A stretch of 35,042 nucleotides of DNA. Origin: JANMDN01 sp031376285. Lineage in GTDB: Bacteria > Actinomycetota > Thermoleophilia > Miltoncostaeales > Miltoncostaeaceae. This document shows positions 1-6,724 of this stretch, one piece after another. A model generated the notes under the pieces. It searched no databases and was not told where the DNA came from. It saw nothing but the letters and a program-made list of their open reading frames with translations. The stretch is from contig JANMDN010000087.1 in NCBI GenBank assembly GCA_031376285.1, positions 1 through 35,042 of the forward strand. The letters are read 5' to 3'. Made by a program: the position numbers and the translations under genes. Position 1 is the stretch's first letter, and each line of letters starts with the position of its first letter.

Positions 1-148
1 TTTTGGTGGTGGTTTTTGGCGGCGGCTACCCGTCTAATTGCGGCGTCTTTGGTCCCAACATATCCCCTTTATGCTGTTAACACTGCGTCCGGGCCTTGCT
101 GGGACTCGCTCGCAAAAACTGACCACTAATTAATTAACCACGACACTA
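1..148 (+). repeat. Intergenic element copy 1 (subfamily B, left end outside window)
   Basis: The right part of a subfamily-B element. It shows the core words GCGGCGTCTTTGGT and AACACTGCGTCC, the GACTCGCTCGC box, and the subfamily-B right terminus ending ACCACGACAC followed by TA (147-148). The core is more degenerate than in other copies: the central hairpin has lost its pairing. The short form is present (no extra module). It ends 60 bp before the aldolase gene, so it may lie in that gene's 5' region. Confidence 0.8.
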
Positions 149-208
149 GACGCGAGCAGGCGGGCGTCCCGGATACGATGTCGGCGAAAAACGACGAACG
201 GGAGAAGC

Positions 209-1294
209 ATGGCGACTACCGGTAGCGGCACCCTTGGAGGAATCGAGGTGACGCTGGGCGATCAGGCGGAGCATCTGCTCGGCCACACCTGCACGACGAT
301 TCCCAAGGAACGCCTCAGCCTTCCAGGGCCCGACTTCATTGACCGAGTCCTGATTTCGTCGGATCGCTCCATTCCTGTGCTTCGGTCCCTCACGTCACTT
401 TTCGGACATGGGCGCCTTGGCGGCACTGGCTACTTGTCGATCCTCCCGGTCGACCAGGGTATCGAGCACTCCGCGGGCGCGTCGTTTGCCAAGAACCCTG
501 ACTACTTCGACCCGCTGAAGATCGTCGAGCTGGCGATCGAAGGTGGATGCAACGCCGTTGCGACGACGCTTGGCGCGCTCGGGCTCTCGGCCCGGCGCTA
601 CGCCCACAAGATTCCCTTCATGTTGAAGCTCAACCACAACGAGTTTCTGACCTACCCGAACGGCTACGACCAGATCATGTTCGCGACCGTCAAGCAAGCG
701 TTCGATCAGGGCTGCGTGGCGGTTGGCGCAACGATCTACTTCGGCTCAGCCGAGTCAAAGCGTCAGATCCAAGAGGTGACCGCCGCGTTCGCCGCCGCTC
801 ACGAGCTCGGGATGGCGACCGTCCTGTGGTGCTACACGCGAAACTCGGCCTTCAACACCGCGAAGGACGGCGGACCAGACTTCCACACGGCCGCCGACCT
901 CTCGAGCCAGGCCAACCACCTTGGTGTGACGATCCAGGCCGACATCATCAAGCAGAAGCTTCCCGAGACCGCCGCGTCGGGTTTCGACACCCTGAAGTTC
1001 GGAAAGAGCGACCCGCTGATGTACTCCGAGCTGATGACCGATCACCCGATCGACATGACGCGCTATCAGGTGGCGAACTGCTACATGGGGCGCGCACCGC
1101 TGATCAACTCCGGTGGGGCCTCGGGCGCGAACGACATGCAGGAGGCCGTTGCGACCGCGGTCATCAACAAGCGCGCGGGCGGCACCGGCCTCATCTCCGG
1201 TCGCAAGGCATTCCAGAAGCCGGTCGCTGATGGCGTCGCCCTCCTGAACGCCATCCAGGACGTCTACCTCTGCGACGGGGTGACCCTCGCCTAG
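209..1294 (+). CDS. fbaB: Class I fructose-bisphosphate aldolase (DhnA/FbaB type)
   Basis: Cleaves fructose-1,6-bisphosphate to dihydroxyacetone phosphate and glyceraldehyde-3-phosphate (or the reverse) by a Schiff-base mechanism in the cytoplasm. The 361-aa protein aligns along its whole length with E. coli FbaB (350 aa), sharing YLSILPVDQGIEHSAGASFA, LKLNHNE, ATIYFGS and NCYMGRAPLINSGGA. The Schiff-base lysine should be K248, in ADIIKQK. The ATG at 209 follows a GGGAGA Shine-Dalgarno at normal spacing. It is the first gene of a run with rpe and the rib genes; rpe starts 16 bp after its stop. The ten or so extra N-terminal residues compared with E. coli look like a harmless extension. Confidence 0.95.
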   Translation: MATTGSGTLGGIEVTLGDQAEHLLGHTCTTIPKERLSLPGPDFIDRVLISSDRSIPVLRSLTSLFGHGRLGGTGYLSILPVDQGIEHSAGASFAKNPDYFDPLKIVELAIEGGCNAVATTLGALGLSARRYAHKIPFMLKLNHNEFLTYPNGYDQIMFATVKQAFDQGCVAVGATIYFGSAESKRQIQEVTAAFAAAHELGMATVLWCYTRNSAFNTAKDGGPDFHTAADLSSQANHLGVTIQADIIKQKLPETAASGFDTLKFGKSDPLMYSELMTDHPIDMTRYQVANCYMGRAPLINSGGASGANDMQEAVATAVINKRAGGTGLISGRKAFQKPVADGVALLNAIQDVYLCDGVTLA

Positions 1295-1310
1295 CCTGAA
1301 CGCCGTCCAC

Positions 1311-1952
1311 GTGCTGCCGTCGGTGATGTCGGCCGACTTGCTTCGCCTCGGCGAACAGGTCGGTTCGCTCATCGACGCCGGGGCGCGATGGTTCCACGTC
1401 GACATCATGGACGCCCATTTCGTCCCGAACCTCACGCTCGGGACCGAGTTCGTGCGACAGCTCGGCGCGTTTGTACGGCGGCGCGGCGGCGCACTCGACG
1501 TCCACCTGATGGTGGATCGCCCCGGGCCTATGATCGAGTTCATGGCCCCGCACGCGGAGGCAATCTCCGTCCACGTCGAGGCCGACCCGCACCCACACCG
1601 GCTCCTTCAGCAAATCCGCGGCGCGGGTCGTCTGGCCGGCCTTGCGCTCAACCCCGGCACATCGGTCGGGGCCGTCGACGCGCTCGTCGAATCGGTCGAT
1701 TACGTGAACTGCATGAGCGTGAACCCCGGGTTTGCCGGACAGTCGTTCATCGCGCAGACGCCAGACCGGGTTCGGTCGCTCCGGGAGCGGCTTCCCGCTG
1801 AGGTTGCGATCGAGGTCGACGGTGGCGTCGACGCCGAGAACATCGCCGGCCTCAGGGCCGCCGGGGCGACGATGCTCGTCTCCGCCTCGGCGATCTTTCA
1901 GGCACCGGAGCCCGTCCAGGCGTACGCGGAGCTGGTCGGTCGGCTGACGTGA
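1311..1952 (+). CDS. rpe: Ribulose-phosphate 3-epimerase
   Basis: Interconverts ribulose-5-phosphate and xylulose-5-phosphate. The 213-aa TIM-barrel protein is of normal family length. Family signatures are visible: PSVMSADLLRLGE at the N terminus, HVDIMDAHFVPN (metal-binding H29 and catalytic D31), HLMV (H65) and VDGGV (catalytic D170). NPGFAGQSF is the phosphate-binding loop. The GTG at 1311 is the best start, two codons before PSVMSAD. Its 3' end overlaps ribD as GTGA. Ribulose-5-phosphate is the substrate of the RibB half of ribBA downstream, so the position makes metabolic sense. Confidence 0.95.
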   Translation: MLPSVMSADLLRLGEQVGSLIDAGARWFHVDIMDAHFVPNLTLGTEFVRQLGAFVRRRGGALDVHLMVDRPGPMIEFMAPHAEAISVHVEADPHPHRLLQQIRGAGRLAGLALNPGTSVGAVDALVESVDYVNCMSVNPGFAGQSFIAQTPDRVRSLRERLPAEVAIEVDGGVDAENIAGLRAAGATMLVSASAIFQAPEPVQAYAELVGRLT

Positions 1953-3079
1953 GGAGCGCGGTCACCGCCCGCGAGCGCGAGGCGCTGACCCGGGCCAGGG
2001 AACTCGCGGGTCGCGCCGCGGGCCGGACGAGCCCGAACCCGCTTGTCGGCGCGGTCGTCTTGCACCGTGACGAGCGGGTGGGGGAGGGGTGGCACGAGGG
2101 GCCAGGCCTCCCACATGCCGAGGTGATGGCGTTGCGGGCCGCGGGGGAACGCTCGCGAGGGGCTACGGTCGTGTGCACGCTGGAACCGTGCTCGCACCAT
2201 GGTCGGACGCCTCCGTGCACCGATGCGCTCATCGCCGCCGGGGTTGCGAGAGTTGTCGTCGGCTGCCTGGATCCACTCGAACGCGGTCGGGCCCAAGGTA
2301 TCGCGCTGCTCGAGGCCGCCGGCATCGAGGTGGTCGTCGCGAAGGGCCACGACGAGTTGGCATGCCGAGCGTTGAACCACGGTTTCATCACCTGGGCGGT
2401 GACGGGGCTTCCCTCGGTGACCCTCAAGCTCGCGACGAGCCTCGACGGGAAGATCGCCACCGCAACTGGGGAGAGCCGGTGGATCACCGGGCCTGCCGCG
2501 CGTTCGCTCGTTCACGTCTGGCGCGCTGAGCACGACGCGGTCATGGTCGGCATCGGGACGGCACTCGCCGACGACCCACAGCTCACCGCGCGCGACGTCG
2601 GGCCCGACGTGCGGCAGCCGACGCGGGTCGTCATCGACTCCAAGGGGCGGTTGCCGCTCGACTCGGCACTCGTGCGCAGCGCGCGAGAGGTACCGGTGAC
2701 CGTGGTCGTCGCCTCAGGCACAACCTCCCGGCAGGTTGGTGCGCTGCGCGAGGCTGGCGTCGATGTGGTGACCGCCGCAGATGGGGAGCGCGTCGACCTC
2801 ACACGCGCCCTTCAAACCCTTGCCGAGCGCGACATCCTGTCGGTCTTCGTCGAGGGTGGCGCCGAGCTTGCCGGGACGCTCGTCGCGGACGGCCTGGTCG
2901 ATCGCGTCGCCTGGTTCCTCGCGCCGATCCTCATCGGCGGAGCGGGTGCCCCTGGCGCGATTGGCGGCATCGGTCTCGAACGCCTGGCCGACGCACCGCG
3001 CCTTCTCGACCCCGACGTGACCTTGGTCGGCGATGATGTGCTCGTGCAGGCACGTCTTCGTCCGCTACCGGGTTCCTGA
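1949..3079 (+). CDS. ribD: Bifunctional pyrimidine deaminase/reductase RibD
   Basis: Performs two consecutive riboflavin steps: deamination of the 2,5-diaminopyrimidine intermediate, then NADPH-dependent reduction of its ribosyl group. The N-terminal cytidine-deaminase-like domain (about residues 1-145) has TSPNPLVGAV, the zinc/catalytic motif HAEV (H56, E58) and PCSHHGRTPPC, which supplies the zinc cysteines. The C-terminal reductase domain (about 150-370) has LKLATSLDGKIATATGESRW, DDPQLTAR and FVEGGAELAG. Its GTG start overlaps the rpe stop (GTGA). At 376 aa it is full length. It is followed by a 95-bp gap containing a short hairpin but no recognisable FMN riboswitch. Confidence 0.96.
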   Translation: MRSAVTAREREALTRARELAGRAAGRTSPNPLVGAVVLHRDERVGEGWHEGPGLPHAEVMALRAAGERSRGATVVCTLEPCSHHGRTPPCTDALIAAGVARVVVGCLDPLERGRAQGIALLEAAGIEVVVAKGHDELACRALNHGFITWAVTGLPSVTLKLATSLDGKIATATGESRWITGPAARSLVHVWRAEHDAVMVGIGTALADDPQLTARDVGPDVRQPTRVVIDSKGRLPLDSALVRSAREVPVTVVVASGTTSRQVGALREAGVDVVTAADGERVDLTRALQTLAERDILSVFVEGGAELAGTLVADGLVDRVAWFLAPILIGGAGAPGAIGGIGLERLADAPRLLDPDVTLVGDDVLVQARLRPLPGS

Positions 3080-3174
3080 ATGACTCAGGCAAGACGGTCC
3101 CCCGTCGGGACGCCCGTGGTCTCATATCGTAGGAATCGGCTGCCAAGTGGTCTGAGATCGCGGCTGGCGTACTG

Positions 3175-3795
3175 ATGTTCACCGGCCTTGTCGAGGAGAT
3201 CGGTCGCGTCGCGTCGGTGGCCGAGCGCGGTCCCGGCTCGCGGCTTGAGATCTCGGCGTCGACCGTCGTCGAAGGCCTCAAGCTCGGCGACTCGATCGCC
3301 GTCAACGGTGCGTGTCTCACGGCCGTCGCGTTCAGCGCGGAAGGTTTCGCGGTCGACTGTGTGGCCGAGACGCTCCGACGGACGGCCCTGCACGAGATTG
3401 GCCCGGGCACCGCGGTGAACCTCGAACGGGCCATGCAGCTCGGCGACCGTCTCGGGGGGCACCTCGTCCAGGGGCATGTCGACGGGGTCGGTGAGATTAC
3501 CGGTTGCCCATCCGAGGGCGAGGGCTACCGACTACGCGTTCGCGTCCCCGACGAGCTGATGATCTTCGTGGTCGAGAAGGGCAGTATCGCCATCGATGGG
3601 GTAAGCCTGACCGTCGCCGAACGTCATCAGGATGGGGTGACGATCGCGCTCATCCCGCACACCACCACGCACACGACGCTCGGCCCAGCCCGAGTTGGCA
3701 CGCTCGCCAACCTGGAGGTCGACCTGGTGGCAAAATACGTAGCTCAGCTGGCGGGCCCCTACCTGCCGGTCCGTGAACACCGGGGAGGCACCTAG
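3175..3795 (+). CDS. ribE: Riboflavin synthase alpha chain
   Basis: Dismutates two 6,7-dimethyl-8-ribityllumazine molecules to riboflavin, the last step of the pathway. The 206-aa protein has the usual two repeated lumazine-binding barrels. It begins MFTGLVEEIGRV and contains VNGACLTAV and the corresponding second-barrel IDGVSLTV, plus GGHLVQGHVDG. The ATG at 3175 has only a weak Shine-Dalgarno. Its TAG stop (3793-3795) coincides with the left border of intergenic element copy 2. A GGGGAGG at 3782-3788 inside its last codons looks like the original Shine-Dalgarno of ribBA, now separated from it by the element. Confidence 0.96.
   Translation: MFTGLVEEIGRVASVAERGPGSRLEISASTVVEGLKLGDSIAVNGACLTAVAFSAEGFAVDCVAETLRRTALHEIGPGTAVNLERAMQLGDRLGGHLVQGHVDGVGEITGCPSEGEGYRLRVRVPDELMIFVVEKGSIAIDGVSLTVAERHQDGVTIALIPHTTTHTTLGPARVGTLANLEVDLVAKYVAQLAGPYLPVREHRGGT
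3782..3788 (+). promoter_or_regulatory. Stranded Shine-Dalgarno of ribBA
   Basis: GGGGAGG lies in the last codons of ribE. If the following 167-bp element is removed, it sits 7 nt before the ribBA GTG start in a TAGTG stop-start overlap, ideal Shine-Dalgarno spacing. In the present sequence it is 171 bp away and probably cannot serve ribBA. The role is inferred from geometry. Confidence 0.55.
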
Positions 3796-3959
3796 ATGCA
3801 TGATTCCGAGCTCTGGCGGCGTGCCGCTGGCTGCGACACTTCGCGATCCGGCGTCCCTGGACGCCCACATATTCGCGATATGCGGGCTGACACAGCGTCC
3901 TGGACTTGCTTGGTCTCGCTCAGCGGACCCAACCACCACAATTCGGAATCAGGCATCTA
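3793..3959 (+). repeat. Intergenic element copy 2 (subfamily A, short form)
   Basis: 167 bp counting both TA duplications. The left end reads TAGATGCATGATTCCGAG, the right end TTCGGAATCAGGCATCTA. It has the conserved core with hairpin I (GCGACACTTCGC), the ATAT-centred hairpin II and the GGTCTCGCTC box. The left TA is part of the ribE TAG stop; the G right after the right TA is the first base of the ribBA GTG start. Subfamily A termini match copies 3, 4, 8 and 9. Confidence 0.88.
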
Positions 3960-5234
3960 GTGGCGACAAGCGCACCACCATTTTCGACGATAGAGTCCGC
4001 AATCGAGGACGTCCGGGCGGGCCGGATGGTCATCGTCTGCGACAACGAGGATCGAGAAAACGAGGGCGATCTCGTGATGGCGGCGCAGTTCGCGACACCG
4101 GAGTCGATCAACTTCATGATGACCCACGCCCGCGGCTTGATCTGTCTCACGCTCACCGAGGAACGTGTCGATCAACTCGGCCTGAAGATGATGGTCCGGC
4201 GAAACGAGGAGAGCTTCGGTACCGCGTTTACCGAGTCCATCGAGGCACGCGAGGGCGTCACGACGGGTATCTCGGCGCCGGATCGCTCGCGAACGATCAT
4301 GGTTGCCATCGACCCGACCTCGGCGCCTGAGGACATCGTCAAGCCCGGGCACGTCTTCCCGCTTCGCGCGCGCTCAGGCGGTGTCCTGAAGCGTGCGGGC
4401 CACACTGAGGCGGCCGTCGACCTTGCGCGGCTGGCGGGACTCATCCCGGCCGGCGTGATCTGCGAGATCTCAAAGGCCGACGGGACCATGGCCCGAGTGC
4501 CCGACCTGACCATCTACGCCGAGGAGCACGGTCTTCGAATGATCACCATCGCTCAGCTCATCGACCACCGGCGTCGCACCGAGCGGCTCATCGAGCGCGG
4601 CACCGCCGTGCGCCTTCCGACCGGACACGGCGACTTCACCGCGGTCGGCTTTCGTAGCATCCTCGACGGGAAGGACCACCTCGCCCTGGTCAAAGGCGAG
4701 GTCGACGGCGGCGACGATGTGCTCGTTCGCGTCCATTCGGAGTGCCTCACGGGTGACGTCTTCGGATCACGACGCTGTGACTGCGGCGAACAGCTCGCCA
4801 CCGCGATGGAGATCATCGAGGCCGAGGGTCGTGGCGTTCTGCTCTACATCGCCCAGGAAGGGCGCGGTATTGGCCTGCTCAACAAGCTGAAGGCGTACGA
4901 ACTGCAGGACCAGGGGCGCGACACCGTCGAAGCCAATCTGGAACTCGGTTTTCCGGCCGACCTGCGCGACTACGGTATCGGGGCCCAGATCCTCGTCGAC
5001 CTCGGCCTCACGACGATTCGTCTCCTGACAAACAATCCCAAGAAGATCGTCGGACTCGAAGGCTACGGACTGAAGATCACCGAGCGCGTCCCGATCGAGG
5101 TGCGGCCCGGCGACGAAAACGCGCACTACCTCCGAACCAAGCGCGACAAGTTGGACCACATCCTTCACCACCAGGACCTCCGCTTCGAGGAGGAGGATGG
5201 CGGGGCGTTGTCGCCGAATGATCCACCCGCCTGA
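3960..5234 (+). CDS. ribBA: Bifunctional DHBP synthase / GTP cyclohydrolase II
   Basis: Supplies both riboflavin precursors: 3,4-dihydroxy-2-butanone-4-phosphate from ribulose-5-phosphate (RibB half, residues about 1-205) and the diaminopyrimidine from GTP (RibA half, about 206-424). RibB shows DNEDRENEGD beginning at D28 and HARGLIC. RibA shows the zinc cysteines C262, C273 and C275 (SECLTGDVFGSRRCDCGEQL) and GRGIGLLNKLKAYELQD. I chose the GTG at 3960, giving MATSAPPFSTIESAIEDVR, which matches the family N terminus. The frame stays open upstream but would read through the repeat element. That GTG is the first base after the element, so the insertion lies exactly at the ribE/ribBA junction. 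The ribH start overlaps its stop as TGATG. Confidence 0.94.
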   Translation: MATSAPPFSTIESAIEDVRAGRMVIVCDNEDRENEGDLVMAAQFATPESINFMMTHARGLICLTLTEERVDQLGLKMMVRRNEESFGTAFTESIEAREGVTTGISAPDRSRTIMVAIDPTSAPEDIVKPGHVFPLRARSGGVLKRAGHTEAAVDLARLAGLIPAGVICEISKADGTMARVPDLTIYAEEHGLRMITIAQLIDHRRRTERLIERGTAVRLPTGHGDFTAVGFRSILDGKDHLALVKGEVDGGDDVLVRVHSECLTGDVFGSRRCDCGEQLATAMEIIEAEGRGVLLYIAQEGRGIGLLNKLKAYELQDQGRDTVEANLELGFPADLRDYGIGAQILVDLGLTTIRLLTNNPKKIVGLEGYGLKITERVPIEVRPGDENAHYLRTKRDKLDHILHHQDLRFEEEDGGALSPNDPPA

Positions 5235-5716
5235 TGGCCCGTCGTGGGGAGGCGCCGCCTGCGATCCCGCTCGAGGACGGGTCAGTTCGGATCGCCGCGA
5301 TCGTCACCAGCTTTCATCCGAAGATCGCCGGACGCCTGCTCGACGGGGCGCGTACGCGCCTGGTGGAGTGCGGCCTGGCTGAGCCCCTCGAGGTGTTCAC
5401 CGTCCCCGGAGCGTTCGAGGCCCCGCTCGCGTGCCAGAGCGCCGCACGGAGTGGTCGCTTTGGGGGGCTCCTCGTGCTTGGTGCGGTCGTCCGGGGTGAG
5501 ACGCCGAACTTCGGCCACGTCAGCGAGGCGGCGGTGTCCGGGATCGCCCGCGTCTCCCTCGAAGCGCACATCCCGATTGGCTTCGGGCTCCTGACCGTGG
5601 ACACCGTCGATCAGGCTGAGGCGAGAGCGGGAGGGGCGGTCGGAAACGCCGGCATCGACGCCGCCGACGCGGTCGTCTCGATGCTGAACCTCATCGGGAC
5701 GGTTGGGCGTCTCTAG
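5234..5716 (+). CDS. ribH: 6,7-dimethyl-8-ribityllumazine synthase (variant active site)
   Basis: Condenses the RibA/D-derived pyrimidine with dihydroxybutanone phosphate to form lumazine, the substrate of RibE; family members assemble into 60-mers or pentamers. The 160-aa protein has the aromatic TSFHPKIAG segment, VPGAFEAP, LGAVVRGETP, FGLLTVDT and the phosphate-binding arginine R131. Unusually, the histidine that follows GxTx in the family (His88 in B. subtilis numbering) is N92. The usual KAGNKG lysines are A135 and A139. The start overlaps ribBA (TGATG). Function as the pathway's lumazine synthase is supported by its place in the only rib cluster seen, but the catalytic pocket is atypical. 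Confidence 0.9.
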   Translation: MARRGEAPPAIPLEDGSVRIAAIVTSFHPKIAGRLLDGARTRLVECGLAEPLEVFTVPGAFEAPLACQSAARSGRFGGLLVLGAVVRGETPNFGHVSEAAVSGIARVSLEAHIPIGFGLLTVDTVDQAEARAGGAVGNAGIDAADAVVSMLNLIGTVGRL

Positions 5717-6410
5717 ACCCGCAGATACCGGCACCGGCTCGTCGAAGGCGACGAGGACGGGCCAGACGAGCCTTCCCGTCGGCATCCTCGCCTGGATGAC
5801 CCCCTTCATGCTCGCGGCGACGGCCGCCGCCGCGCCAGGCTTCACGGGGACGGTCTCCGTGCTCTCCGCGAGAGAGCGGGCGGCGATGACGCCGAGCGTG
5901 TGGCGACCGGGATGTCCGGTTTCACTTGACGACCTCCGGGCGGTACGGGCACGCCACTTCGACCTTGCCGGCACGCCTCGCACCGGGACGCTCGTCGTCC
6001 ATCGCGATGTCGCGGCCACCGTGGTCCAGATCTTCCGGGGTCTCTACACGGCGCGATTTCCTGTTCGATCGATGCGGCCGATCGAGGCCTACCGGGGCGA
6101 TGACTTCGCCTCGATCGAGGCTGACAACACCTCGGCGTTCAACTGTCGTTTCGCGACCGGTTCGTCGCGGTGGTCAAACCACGCCTACGGCCGGGCGATC
6201 GACCTCAACCCGCTCGAGAACCCATACGTATCGGGTGGGCGGACGTCACATCCGGGCAGCGTCATCTACCTCGACCGGTCACGATCCAGACGTGGGATGA
6301 TCCGGGACGGTGAGGCGGTCACGCGTGCATTCGACGCAGCCGGCTGGGGCTGGGGCGGCCGTTGGAGCGGTACCAAGGACTACCAGCACTTCTCAGCCAA
6401 CGGGCGCTGA
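5703..6410 (+). CDS. Exported M15-family (D,D-/L,D-carboxypeptidase-like) peptidase
   Basis: Likely a zinc peptidase trimming peptidoglycan stem peptides outside the cell. The conserved C-terminal domain has NTSAFNCRF, SNHAYGRAIDLNPLENPYV (zinc ligands H160 and D167) and GWGWGGRW...KDYQHF (third ligand H229), the M15C/VanY-like pattern. Starting from TTG 5703 gives a basic region (K15, R18) followed by a hydrophobic LPVGILAWMTPFMLAATAAAA segment, a plausible signal peptide. The internal ATG at 5796 would remove the basic part, so I prefer the TTG although it overlaps ribH by 14 bp. The protein ends just before a hairpin-plus-T terminator. Substrate is not known from sequence. Confidence 0.8.
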   Translation: MGVSRPADTGTGSSKATRTGQTSLPVGILAWMTPFMLAATAAAAPGFTGTVSVLSARERAAMTPSVWRPGCPVSLDDLRAVRARHFDLAGTPRTGTLVVHRDVAATVVQIFRGLYTARFPVRSMRPIEAYRGDDFASIEADNTSAFNCRFATGSSRWSNHAYGRAIDLNPLENPYVSGGRTSHPGSVIYLDRSRSRRGMIRDGEAVTRAFDAAGWGWGGRWSGTKDYQHFSANGR

Positions 6411-6434
6411 GCGTGTCGGCGTCGCGTTCCGTCT

Positions 6435-6450
6435 CGGTCTAGACCGTTTT
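6435..6450 (+). terminator. Short intrinsic terminator-like hairpin
   Basis: CGGTCTAGACCG is a perfect 12-bp palindrome (4-bp stem with CTAG loop, or cruciform) immediately followed by TTTT on the plus strand, 25 bp after the peptidase gene. It overlaps the last codons of rpmB, which converges from the other strand. The stem is short, so efficiency is doubtful. Confidence 0.4.
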
Positions 6451-6657
6451 CTCGACCGTGACGGCCTTCGCGACCTTCTGAACCTTGCCGGCCTTGAGGC
6501 AGCGCGTGCAGACGTAGACCGAAACCGGTGTCGCGCCCTGCATGATGCGGACCTTCTGGACGTTGGGGTTGAAGCGGCGGGGGGTCGCGTGCATCGAGTG
6601 GCTGCGGTGGTTGCCGAACATCGGCTTCTTCCCACAGACGGTGCAGATCCTGGCCAT
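6439..6657 (-). CDS. rpmB: 50S ribosomal protein L28 (zinc-ribbon form)
   Basis: Ribosomal protein of the large subunit, 72 aa. It begins MARICTVCGKKPMFGNHRSH and contains SVYVCTRCLKAG; C5, C8, C50 and C53 form the zinc-binding (C+) version. HATPRRFNPNVQKVRI is the typical L28 core. The ATG at 6657 is preceded by GAGAGG at acceptable spacing; the frame is open further upstream, but those codons do not match the family. It lies alone on the minus strand between the M15 peptidase and divergent recG. The rpmB-recG pairing is common in bacteria. Confidence 0.96.
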   Translation of the reverse strand: MARICTVCGKKPMFGNHRSHSMHATPRRFNPNVQKVRIMQGATPVSVYVCTRCLKAGKVQKVAKAVTVEKTV

Positions 6658-6724
6658 TGCCCAAACCCTCTCTTCGACATGATGAGCGACAGCAGCCGCC
6701 GAACGACCTGGCATTATTGCGCTC

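Noticed and set aside
3080..3174. Possible FMN riboswitch before the riboflavin synthase gene
   Set aside because: The 95-bp gap contains a GACGG/CCGTC hairpin but none of the conserved RFN-element sequence blocks; the gap before rpe-ribD also lacks them.
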